In this document: in pieces, positions 45,690 to 53,539 of the stretch
Position numbering within the stretch: the first letter of the stretch is position 1
How the letters are laid out: each line of letters begins with the position of its first letter
Assembly (NCBI GenBank): GCA_016927755.1
Contig: JAFGLZ010000209.1
Span: 1-60,192 of the forward strand
Direction: 5' to 3'
Length of the DNA stretch: 60,192 bases
Source: Phycisphaerae bacterium
GTDB lineage: Bacteria; Planctomycetota; Phycisphaerae; UBA1845; JAFGLZ01
Translations under genes and position numbers: made by a program
Notes under the pieces: generated by a model
Told to the model about the DNA's origin: nothing
The model's input: the letters and a program-made list of their open reading frames with translations, nothing else
Databases searched by the model: none

Positions 45690-47351
45690 TTAGCGTCGCC
45701 ACTTCCACCTGAGAACATAGCCGTCAATGATCTCGAATCTCTCGGTGCGATTTAGGGTGTGCGTTCCGAGGGCTCCGGGATACCAGGTTGGCTCGATCCG
45801 GGCAAAGGGCTCCTCGTGGTATTCCGTTTCCGTTAGCCCCACGACGCGGTTGATCGCGATGGCGCCCCCGTATCGATTGGAGCAGTCCTGGCTTGGGCGG
45901 AGCAGTTGGTCGCCGCTGTAGAACAGTCGCCCGGCGGGTCTGGCTCGGCGGACGTCGGAGACCACGGGATTCAGGGGATGCGGCGTCCAGGGGCCAAGCG
46001 GGGACTCGCCATGAAAGAGGAAGAGGTCGTCGTTGTTGCCGCCCCCCGGCGACCCGATATTCGTGAAGAGCCAGAACCGGCCGTCGCGCTCGAGCAACGT
46101 CGTGTCGACGGCGGTAAGGTCGCGGAATAGAACGGTCTGGAGCTCCCATCGCGCGGGGAACTCGACCGCGCGGTACAGCTCGACGGTTCGATTCTGGGCC
46201 GTCTCGGGAATCATGAAGACCTGTTTCTTCCACTCGAAGACGAATGGATAGGAAAGATGGTATTCACGTTGAAGGACCACCGAGGACGGTGATCGGGCGC
46301 CGTCGGGGGCGATGGTGAGATGTGAGATGACCCCCTTGCCCTTGGGCAACACGAGGTCTTCGAAGAACACGTGAGTTCGATCGTCCTGTTCGAGCAGAAA
46401 GGGATCGGCCCAGGATTGTCCTTTAGGCGGTTCGATCACCTCGAATCCCGTGGTGTCGTAGGCTTGATGATTCATCTGCCCGGCTGGTCGGACGGCTAGG
46501 AACCATTTGGGGTTGAAGAGGTGCTTGATGGACCTGTTGCGGAGGTATCGCTTGCCCTGTCGGAGCAAGAACCTGATCATGGCGAGATTGCCGGGGATTT
46601 CACGGCGCGAGGTTTCGGCTCCAGGCTCCTCAGGTTGGGGCTCCCGCGAGACCAAGTAGTCCCAACCTCGGTCATGTAGGAGGCGGAGGCAGCGGACGAT
46701 GAGTTCAGCGGACTTCCAGTAGGCAGCATTGCGTGAGCGGTGCAGGGAGGACAGATCGGCGGCACCTACGGAGCGCCAGAGGGTTGCGTGGTCCTCAGGG
46801 CGCTCAGCAAGGATCTCGAGCACGCCAGCGGCGGCAGGCGTCTTACAGAAGATCTCGTGGAAGAAGGGCGCGGCAGCGCTGCGTTGCTCCGCGCCGCAGT
46901 ATCGCAGCTTCCAGACGCCGAAGCGAGCAGCTCTTGACAGTCCGCGCGTGGGCGGCATCCGCCCCAGGTCGAGGATCACGTCGAGTCTTGTCGCGCGAAC
47001 GTGGTCGAGGTCGTCCTCGCTAACGAGGTCGCCGTTCGGCTGCCTTGCGAGCATCACGCGGATGATCCTGGTTTCCCCTAGAAGTCCCGACCAGTCGATC
47101 ATTTCGGTGGCATCTGGTTCCGCGTGGAACAACGCACGGTCCAGGGCCTCATATCCGCGATACAGCGCGGTGGAGAGTGTTTCGGTCGTCGCGGACGGTT
47201 CCGGCTTGTCGGGGAGAATCACAGCGGCCAGGTCCAGGAAATCGGATGTTCGGGAATCGGCGAGGATTCTCTGGACCCACCTGGGAATGCTCAGTGCATC
47301 GAGCATCACGCCGATCCTGAGCCTTGCACATAGGAAGTTTTGTGACGTCAT
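45690..47351 (-). CDS. Formyltransferase-like plus GINT1-type beta-propeller protein
   Basis: A 553-residue protein. The C-terminal half (about 270-553) has repeated beta-blade motifs: SWADPFLLEQDDRTHVFFE, LSYPFVFEWKKQVFMIPE, DTTLLERDGRFWLFTN and RYGGAIAINRV. They match the five-bladed propeller of glucosamine inositolphosphorylceramide transferase-like (GINT1_N) proteins. The N-terminal part, starting LRIGVMLDALSIPRWVQRIL, resembles the formyltransferase-like region found with this propeller in bacterial glycan clusters. Where I recall a conserved His pair (FHHGD) in relatives, this protein has KLRYCGAEQ, so formyl transfer may be lost. ATG 47351 is preferred over TTG 47396, which lies inside a long palindrome. 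It opens the minus-strand run. Confidence 0.72.
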   Translation of the reverse strand: MTSQNFLCARLRIGVMLDALSIPRWVQRILADSRTSDFLDLAAVILPDKPEPSATTETLSTALYRGYEALDRALFHAEPDATEMIDWSGLLGETRIIRVMLARQPNGDLVSEDDLDHVRATRLDVILDLGRMPPTRGLSRAARFGVWKLRYCGAEQRSAAAPFFHEIFCKTPAAAGVLEILAERPEDHATLWRSVGAADLSSLHRSRNAAYWKSAELIVRCLRLLHDRGWDYLVSREPQPEEPGAETSRREIPGNLAMIRFLLRQGKRYLRNRSIKHLFNPKWFLAVRPAGQMNHQAYDTTGFEVIEPPKGQSWADPFLLEQDDRTHVFFEDLVLPKGKGVISHLTIAPDGARSPSSVVLQREYHLSYPFVFEWKKQVFMIPETAQNRTVELYRAVEFPARWELQTVLFRDLTAVDTTLLERDGRFWLFTNIGSPGGGNNDDLFLFHGESPLGPWTPHPLNPVVSDVRRARPAGRLFYSGDQLLRPSQDCSNRYGGAIAINRVVGLTETEYHEEPFARIEPTWYPGALGTHTLNRTERFEIIDGYVLRWKWRR

Positions 47352-47664
47352 CCGGATTCGCCGCTTCGTCGTTTGTCGGATGAAGTCGCGTTTCAATCTG
47401 GATCAGATCGAAACGCGTCGATACCCCAGATCACTGATCATCGCAGGAGCCCAAAGCGAACGCAAGCGAGGTCTCGTGCTCGAGCCTTCGCGCATGCGTT
47501 TGAGTGATCGATCCGGCTGTGCTAGCATGTGCCGGTCGATCTAGCGTTGGGAACGGCCGGGCGGTTCGTGCTTTTGGGTAAAGGCAATATGAACTCCCCG
47601 ATCCCAACCGGCGTATCAGACCCAGCCGATCGCCCACACCCGTCGGTGGAATGTCCGGATTTCG
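47352..47664. other. Divergent regulatory region between the glycan-decorating operon and flippase 2
   Basis: A 313-base region without a clear gene. It contains the palindrome at 47387-47417. A short possible leader ORF starts at ATG 47589 with AAAGG four bases upstream and runs into the flippase gene in another frame to 47738. No paired -35 and -10 boxes of good quality were found for either direction. Confidence 0.5.
47387..47417. promoter_or_regulatory. 31-base near-perfect palindrome upstream of the minus-strand operon (operator or hairpin)
   Basis: Left arm CGCGTTTCAATCTG (47387-47400) and right arm CAGATCGAAACGCG (47404-47417) pair at 13 of 14 positions around a 3-base centre GAT. The single mismatch is A47395 with C47409. 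It lies 35 bases before the preferred ATG of the GINT1-like gene, in a divergent region. A dimeric regulator site or a leader hairpin are both possible. No T-run follows, so terminator function is less likely. Confidence 0.55.
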
Positions 47665-49257
47665 ATGAGACAAAGCACACGACTGATCCTGAACGCATCC
47701 GCCAACGTGACTGGCGGCATCGTGAACACGGCGGTTAGCCTCTTAGTCGTGCCCCTCATACTCGCCTACATCGGCAAGGAGACGTACGGCGTGTTTGAGG
47801 TGGTTGCGGGCCTGACGCTGTACATGCCATTTCTGCACGCCGGGATGAGTTCCGCGGTTACTCGCTTCTCGGCCGCACACCTTGCCAATCAGGAATACGA
47901 CGAGATGAACGCCGTCGTGAACACCGGCGTCGTCTATTATCGGATCACAGCCGTCGTGTTCTTCCTCGGCGCCTTGATCTTTGCCTTCTTCTTCGTCAAT
48001 AAGCTCGTAAGTAATCACGAGTTGCAGCGACTGGCCCTGGTGTGCACTCTCGTGGTCGGCGGCGTCGAGGCAGTGGGAATGTTGTTCGGCCCTGTCAGTG
48101 GGCTTCTTTGGGCTATTGAGCGATTCGATCTGTCCAGTATCGCGATGACAAGCTGTCGGTTGCTCCGCTTGGCATCCCTGGCGATCCTCCTGCCGCTATG
48201 CGACAGCAGTGCGGGGCTGATCGTCGTGACATCGGTCATGGCGGGGACGAATGTCCTTCCGATCGCGGTCAGCCGGATGTTCGCGAGTTGGTACTGCCCC
48301 AACCTGAAGTTCAGCATGCGTCTGGCTCAACGCCGGCTCCTATGGCCCATGCTGAGCTTCGGTTTCGCTTCGCTCGGATGGAACTGGGCACAGCTCCTGC
48401 TTGGCTACATCCCCGTGGTGTTGATCAGCTACTTCCTGACCACCAAGGAAGTCGCAGAATACGCGGTCCCGGCCAGAATGCTTCTGCTCGTGAACATGCT
48501 CGTGAATCAGATTCTGACCGTCATGATGCCGGCCGCAACCAAGCTGGCGGCCACCGATCGCCGTGACGATCTTCGGTTTCTGTTTCTTCGAACGTCGAAA
48601 TACGCCGCTGGCATCGCCTTTGCCGGCAGCGCGCTGCTGGGCACGCTGGCCCCCACGGTGCTGCACCTGTGGGTGGGTGACGCGTTTCTGCCCGTGGCTG
48701 TCATCCTGACGCTCCTGGCCGTCGGCAGGATCGCTCTGCTCGTCCAAACGAGTTCATACTACTTGCTGGTTGGCATGGCTAAGCAGAGATTTCCGGCCAT
48801 TATCGCGGTCACGAGCGTGGTGGTCATGGGCGCGGGCCAAGCCATCGTCTTGGGAACAACAGACTGGGGGCTTCCGGGCGTCGCCTGCGTCGCGACGGTC
48901 ACGTTGACTCTCGGCTGGGGTGTTGGCACCGCTCTGTACGCATGCCGGCAAGTCGGCGTAAGCGTGGCCGACTACTATGCCGTCACCTTCATCAGGCCGG
49001 TGCTGGCCTGTGTCCCCGCATTCGCCGTGTGGCTGGCGGTGCGTCAGGTTCCTCTGCATTACTCCTGGCTTACGGTTGTCCTCGCCGTTCTGGTCGGCGT
49101 CCCTCTGGTTCTGGCGGGATGGTGGTTCATTCTTTTCGATAAGTGGGACCGACAACTGGCCGTGGACAAGCTGTGCGCCTTGCGGCAGAAGCTTAGATCC
49201 CTGCGCGCGACGCGCCCTGCGAGCGCGGGTTCCTTGGACGAAGCCGACGAGGGATGA
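47665..49257 (+). CDS. Polysaccharide flippase (Wzx/MurJ-MATE-like), second copy
   Basis: A 530-residue membrane protein with about 14 helices. It opens with NASANVTGGIVNTAVSLLVV and PLILAYIGKETYGVFEVV, the standard first two helices of Wzx-type flippases; FGPVSGLLWAIERFDLSSI near residue 132 corresponds to the conserved mid-region. It should translocate a lipid-linked oligosaccharide. It is divergent from the GINT1/DegT/radical SAM/GT-C run and is probably its dedicated flippase, since the first flippase belongs to the 1-11 kb operon. The two flippases differ strongly at their N-termini. The ribosome binding site is weak. Confidence 0.87.
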   Translation: MRQSTRLILNASANVTGGIVNTAVSLLVVPLILAYIGKETYGVFEVVAGLTLYMPFLHAGMSSAVTRFSAAHLANQEYDEMNAVVNTGVVYYRITAVVFFLGALIFAFFFVNKLVSNHELQRLALVCTLVVGGVEAVGMLFGPVSGLLWAIERFDLSSIAMTSCRLLRLASLAILLPLCDSSAGLIVVTSVMAGTNVLPIAVSRMFASWYCPNLKFSMRLAQRRLLWPMLSFGFASLGWNWAQLLLGYIPVVLISYFLTTKEVAEYAVPARMLLLVNMLVNQILTVMMPAATKLAATDRRDDLRFLFLRTSKYAAGIAFAGSALLGTLAPTVLHLWVGDAFLPVAVILTLLAVGRIALLVQTSSYYLLVGMAKQRFPAIIAVTSVVVMGAGQAIVLGTTDWGLPGVACVATVTLTLGWGVGTALYACRQVGVSVADYYAVTFIRPVLACVPAFAVWLAVRQVPLHYSWLTVVLAVLVGVPLVLAGWWFILFDKWDRQLAVDKLCALRQKLRSLRATRPASAGSLDEADEG

Positions 49258-49311
49258 GGTCGATATATCGGCTCGGATCGATACGACGTGAATACCGGCT
49301 TGTGTCTGGGA

Positions 49312-50571
49312 CTAGAGGTCGCGGCCGATGAACCTCATGGCGGCCCGGCCCAGCATGTCGGTGACCTCAGGGGTGATCTCGTCGCGCGATACGGGGAATC
49401 CCGTTTCGGCAAGGGCGGCGTATTTGTCGGTGAGGACCCTTGCCAGCATGCGCCGATTGTCGCTCCACTTGTAGATTAGCTGATCGAGGACGCGTGCGTC
49501 CGAGTGCTGGGGCGTGAAGGTGTGGCCCAGGAGCTCAATTCGCATCCGGGTGATCTCCTCAGTCAGACTCGGTACGTTTACGTACCACCAGCAGCCGAAG
49601 ATGTGGAGGTTGTGGAACTTCCTGGCACAGACGGCCAACTCGTGCTGATCCTCGCGACCGAGGACGGTGATCAGGAATCGGTTCTGGTTGAAGGCGGTGC
49701 AGAGGTTGGCGACGGATGTCATGTCGGACTTGCCCAGGGCGTCTCCGGCCAGCTTCAGCCTGGGGTTCACTCCGCGACGCACGCCGATCATCATTGCCAT
49801 GGCCAGCCCGTGGTCGGCGGCCACGGGCAACACGCACTCATCGAGGAGGCGTGTCCCCGCTGAATCGTCTGGATAGCGGAAGCTTGGGGGAAGCGACGCC
49901 GCCAGATAGACCGGTCGCATTCGGGTGATCCAGTCGGTCAGGAACCGCCTGACCTCGTTCATCGTCTTGCCGCCAAGGTCGGGCCGCACGTCATAGTCGA
50001 GTTCGGCAAGGACTCCACAGGCCTTGGGCCATTCGACCAACAACGTGTCGATCCGCAGGGCGGGGAGGAACCTTTCATCGTAGGTGAAGCCGTTCTTCCA
50101 GAGCGGGCGTTCTTCCGCGTCGAAGGGGTCATTGGTCATCACGGCCTTGCGGATCTTGGTCAGCTTCAGCACGTGATCGAGGTGGGCCTGCGGGGTCGTC
50201 CCGGCGAAGTACTTGCGATAGATCGCCAGGTTTCGGACGGCGGGGTCCAGACCCAACCCTTTGAGGCACGTGAGCACGCCCCGGCACGATTCACTGATGG
50301 GCAGTTGGCGAACGAACAGACGATCCCAGATGAGGTCCGCCTGTTCCGTCTTTGGGAGGTCGTAGAATCGCTCGGGGTCGATCTCGAAACCGACGGTTCG
50401 GAAGAACTCGGTGAGGATGTAGTGGTAGGTCAGCATCTCGTCGATGCCCCAGAGCAGCAGGCCGCCGAACTCCGGGGAGAAGAGGTGGGTATGGATGTCG
50501 ACGATCTCGGAGGAGTCCAGCGCTGCGTTGACGGCAGCTTCGATCTCGGTTCGGTTGCTGAGTCCGGCCAC
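49312..50571 (-). CDS. Uronate isomerase-like amidohydrolase superfamily protein
   Basis: A 419-residue TIM-barrel metal enzyme. DIHTHLF (residues 25-31) gives the first metal-binding histidines. The C-terminal FGCWWYVNVPSLTEEIT and later YKWSDNRRMLARVL resemble the glucuronate isomerase (UxaC) C-terminal block, but the protein is shorter than classical UxaC, so a related hydrolase or isomerase is possible. It would act on uronic acids released from acidic polysaccharide, consistent with the pectate-lyase-like lipoprotein in this window. The start is GTG 50571, with AAGGAG six bases upstream; the frame stays open to 50889 but the extra part looks non-coding. It stands alone, divergent from the oxidoreductase pair. 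Confidence 0.72.
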   Translation of the reverse strand: MAGLSNRTEIEAAVNAALDSSEIVDIHTHLFSPEFGGLLLWGIDEMLTYHYILTEFFRTVGFEIDPERFYDLPKTEQADLIWDRLFVRQLPISESCRGVLTCLKGLGLDPAVRNLAIYRKYFAGTTPQAHLDHVLKLTKIRKAVMTNDPFDAEERPLWKNGFTYDERFLPALRIDTLLVEWPKACGVLAELDYDVRPDLGGKTMNEVRRFLTDWITRMRPVYLAASLPPSFRYPDDSAGTRLLDECVLPVAADHGLAMAMMIGVRRGVNPRLKLAGDALGKSDMTSVANLCTAFNQNRFLITVLGREDQHELAVCARKFHNLHIFGCWWYVNVPSLTEEITRMRIELLGHTFTPQHSDARVLDQLIYKWSDNRRMLARVLTDKYAALAETGFPVSRDEITPEVTDMLGRAAMRFIGRDL

Positions 50572-50761
50572 ATCTGTCTCCTTATGGAACAAGCTCTTGG
50601 GAGCGGCATGATACCATCGGACGCGGCGCTCGCCCAGTTCCCTAGAACGTACCAGCGGGGGAATCGCTTCACGACTACCTGGCGAGCATGAGGGGGAGCG
50701 GATATGCTCTTGGCCTTGCACCGGACGCCCCGTAGCGCGTCGGGGTGTCGGAGGGAAGGTT

Positions 50762-52063
50762 ATGACGGGCGAGAGGACGCGCCGAGAGTTGCTTCGCGAT
50801 TCCTTGCTGGCGGCAACGGGACTCGCCGTGGCCGGCTCACCACTCAAGGCCCGGGGGGCTTGGGCGAACGCTCCCATCGAGAAGCTCAACGTCGGGGTGA
50901 TCGGCCTGTCGAATCAGGGCAGGAACAACCTTGGCCGGGTCGGCAAGGAGCACGTCGTGGCGATCTGCGACGTCGATGAACGGGACATCGAGCACGCGCG
51001 CGATCTGCATCCCCAAGCGACCTTCTACAGGGACTTCCGCCGGATGATCGATCGAGAGAAGCTCGACGCGGTGGTTGTCTCGACTCCGGATCACACGCAC
51101 GCGGTTGCCACCATGGCGGCGCTGCGGTCCGGCCTGCACGTCTACTGCGAGAAGCCGCTGGCCCATACGGTGCATGAGGCGCGCGAGGTCGCGGAGTTCG
51201 CGGCCAAGACAGGGCGGATCACACAGATGGGCATCCAGATGCATGCGACGCCGAACTACCGTCGCGTGGTCGAGCTGATCCGAGCCGGGACGATCGGCCC
51301 GGTGACCGAGGTGCATGTGTGGGTGAGCGGAGCGAACGCGCCCGGAGATCGACCGGAGGGGCGGCCGCCCGTCCCGAAGGGACTGCACTACGACTTGTGG
51401 TTGGGCCCCGCGCCCTATCGTCCGTTCCACCCAGAGTACCTTCCCATACGGTGGCGGGGATGGTGGGATTTCGGCGAGGGTAAGCTCGGGGACTTCGGCT
51501 GCCATCTGCTTGATCTGGCACACTGGGCGCTGGATTTGCGCCACCCGTCGGTCATTGAGGCAGAGGGACCCCCTGTCAACGCGGAGAGCGCGCCGCGGTG
51601 GCTGAAGGTCCGGTGGCAGTATCCGGCGCGGCCGGAGAAGCCGCCGGTTAGCGTACACTGGTACGATGGTGATAAGCGGCCTTCCTTGCTGTCGGCGGAG
51701 ATTCTCGACAAGTGGAAAGGCAAGGGTGTTCTGTTTGTGGGCAGGGAGGGGCAGCTTCTGGCCGATTACGGACAGCACGTGCTCCTTCCCCGAGAGAAGT
51801 TCGCCGACTTCAAGCCACCGGCCCCGTCGATTCCGCCTTCCATCGGCCACCACAAGGAGTGGATCGAGGCCTGCAAGACGGGCGATAGGACGTCATGTGG
51901 GTTCGACTATGCGGGTCCTCTGGCGGAGGCGGTCCTGCTCGGCGTGGTGGCCTATCGCAGCGGGAAGCGAATCGAATGGGACGCGGAGAAGCTGAAGATC
52001 ACGAATGCCCCGGAGGCAGAGAAGTACCTTCACTACGAGTATCGCAAGGGGTGGACGCTGTAG
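50762..52063 (+). CDS. Gfo/Idh/MocA family oxidoreductase with Tat signal (copy 1)
   Basis: A 433-residue NAD(P)-dependent sugar oxidoreductase. A twin-arginine leader (RTRRELLRDSLLAATGLAVAG, shown in part: TRRELL) occupies the first 35 residues. The Rossmann motif is GVIGLSNQG (45-53), and the catalytic-type lysine is Lys131 in YCEKPLAHTVHE. The C-terminal domain contains WRGWWDFGEGKLGDFGCHLLD's core pattern (GxLGDFGCH), typical of planctomycete-type members. It is probably exported folded and oxidizes or epimerizes a sugar, or retains NAD(H) as a bound cofactor. The upstream GGGAAGG supports ATG 50762. It forms a tandem pair with the next gene 68 bases downstream. Confidence 0.88.
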   Translation: MTGERTRRELLRDSLLAATGLAVAGSPLKARGAWANAPIEKLNVGVIGLSNQGRNNLGRVGKEHVVAICDVDERDIEHARDLHPQATFYRDFRRMIDREKLDAVVVSTPDHTHAVATMAALRSGLHVYCEKPLAHTVHEAREVAEFAAKTGRITQMGIQMHATPNYRRVVELIRAGTIGPVTEVHVWVSGANAPGDRPEGRPPVPKGLHYDLWLGPAPYRPFHPEYLPIRWRGWWDFGEGKLGDFGCHLLDLAHWALDLRHPSVIEAEGPPVNAESAPRWLKVRWQYPARPEKPPVSVHWYDGDKRPSLLSAEILDKWKGKGVLFVGREGQLLADYGQHVLLPREKFADFKPPAPSIPPSIGHHKEWIEACKTGDRTSCGFDYAGPLAEAVLLGVVAYRSGKRIEWDAEKLKITNAPEAEKYLHYEYRKGWTL

Positions 52064-52131
52064 GCTAGAGAGAGCAGGAGACGACGAGGGCGAGGCGCCC
52101 TTGGACCTTGAACGCAGCGAGGAGGTCAAAC

Positions 52132-53436
52132 GTGACCCGAAAGAAGACACGTCGTGAGTTTCTCAGGGAATCCGCGTCGGTGGCGGCAGCCGGCCTGTGG
52201 CTCGGCGGGGGGCCGGCGCTCGGCAGGGCCAGGGCCGAGGGATCGCCAAACGACAAGCTGAACGTGGCGGTCGTCGGCGTGGCCAACCAGGGGGAGTACA
52301 ACCTGAATAACGTCGCGAGCCAGAACATCGTGGCGCTATGCGACGTCGACGAGAATCTGGCCGCTGCGGCCCGGAAGCGGTTTCCCAAGGCCAAGTTCTA
52401 CGCCGATTTCCGGAAGCTCTTGGACCAGAAGGATGTCGAGGGCGTCGTCATCGCCACGCCCGATCACACGCATGCCCCGGCCACGATGATGGCCTTGCGG
52501 GCCGGCAAGCCCGTCTATTGCGAGAAGCCGCTGACGCACACGGTCCACGAGGCGCGGCAGGTCACCGAGATGGCCGCCAAGACCAAGCTTGCCACACAGA
52601 TCGGCACGCAGATTCACGCGGGCGACAACTACCGCCGCGTCGTGGAGCTTGTCCAACGTGGCGCCGTCGGTCCGATCAAGGAGATCCACGTGTGGGTTGG
52701 GGGCGCGTGGGTGGGCAGCGACCGGCCGAAGGACACGCCGCCGATTCCGAAGGGCTTGCACTACGACGAGTGGCTGGGACCGGCGCCGTATCGACCCTAT
52801 CACCCGACGTACCTTCCGAAGACGTGGCGGGGCTGGTGGGACTTCGGCGGTGGGACGCTGGCGGACATGGCGTGCCATCATCTGGACCTGTCGCACTGGG
52901 CGCTGGGTCTGCGGCATTGCTGCGCGGTCGAGGCGGAGGGCCCACCGGTCCATCCCGAGAGCGCGCCGGCGTGGCTGATCGTGCGATACACGTACCCGCC
53001 GGCCAACGGGCGAGGGCCGATGAAGCTTACCTGGTACGAGGGCGACAAGCGCCCGCCGATTCTGGCCCAGACCAAGTTCGCCGACTGGGGGGCCGGGACG
53101 ATCTTCGTGGGCGAGGAGGGCATGTTGATCGCCAACTACGGCGAGCATCACCTCTTGCCCGAGGAGAAGTTCAAGGACTACAAACGTCCGGAGCCGTTCA
53201 TCGCCAAGTCGATCGGGCATCACAACGAGTGGATCCAAGCCTGCAAGGGCGGTCCGAAACCTCTGTGCAGCTTTGACTACTCGGGTCCGCTGACCGAGAC
53301 GGTTCTGCTAGGCAACGTGGCTTACCGCTCCGGACAGCGGATTGAATGGGACGCGAAGAAGTGCAAGATCATGAACGACGCCCCGGGGGCCGAGAAGTTC
53401 CTTCGGCGGGAATATCGGAAGGGGTGGACGCTGTAG
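52132..53436 (+). CDS. Gfo/Idh/MocA family oxidoreductase with Tat signal (copy 2)
   Basis: A 434-residue paralog of the preceding gene. It has a Tat leader with TRREFLRES, Rossmann motif VVGVANQGEYN, the lysine in YCEKPLTHTVHE, and the same C-terminal blocks ending in EYRKGWTL, which is identical to the last eight residues of copy 1. The GTG start at 52132 is chosen because GAGGAGG lies six bases upstream; a TTG eight codons earlier has no such site. The pair arose by tandem duplication and probably handles related sugars or sugar acids. Substrate cannot be predicted from sequence. Confidence 0.88.
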   Translation: MTRKKTRREFLRESASVAAAGLWLGGGPALGRARAEGSPNDKLNVAVVGVANQGEYNLNNVASQNIVALCDVDENLAAAARKRFPKAKFYADFRKLLDQKDVEGVVIATPDHTHAPATMMALRAGKPVYCEKPLTHTVHEARQVTEMAAKTKLATQIGTQIHAGDNYRRVVELVQRGAVGPIKEIHVWVGGAWVGSDRPKDTPPIPKGLHYDEWLGPAPYRPYHPTYLPKTWRGWWDFGGGTLADMACHHLDLSHWALGLRHCCAVEAEGPPVHPESAPAWLIVRYTYPPANGRGPMKLTWYEGDKRPPILAQTKFADWGAGTIFVGEEGMLIANYGEHHLLPEEKFKDYKRPEPFIAKSIGHHNEWIQACKGGPKPLCSFDYSGPLTETVLLGNVAYRSGQRIEWDAKKCKIMNDAPGAEKFLRREYRKGWTL

Positions 53437-53539
53437 GGGGACCGATTTCGGGGGATCGCGCGATACGTCCGACCAGAAGTGGGAGGGTTGGAATCCGCGA
53501 GGGGTTTGCCCCGGAGATCGGAAGGCACCGGTCCTCGGA

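Noticed and set aside
50728..50745. CCCCG / CGGGG hairpin before the first Gfo/Idh/MocA gene
   Set aside because: Five-base stem with an 8-base loop, too weak to assign a role.
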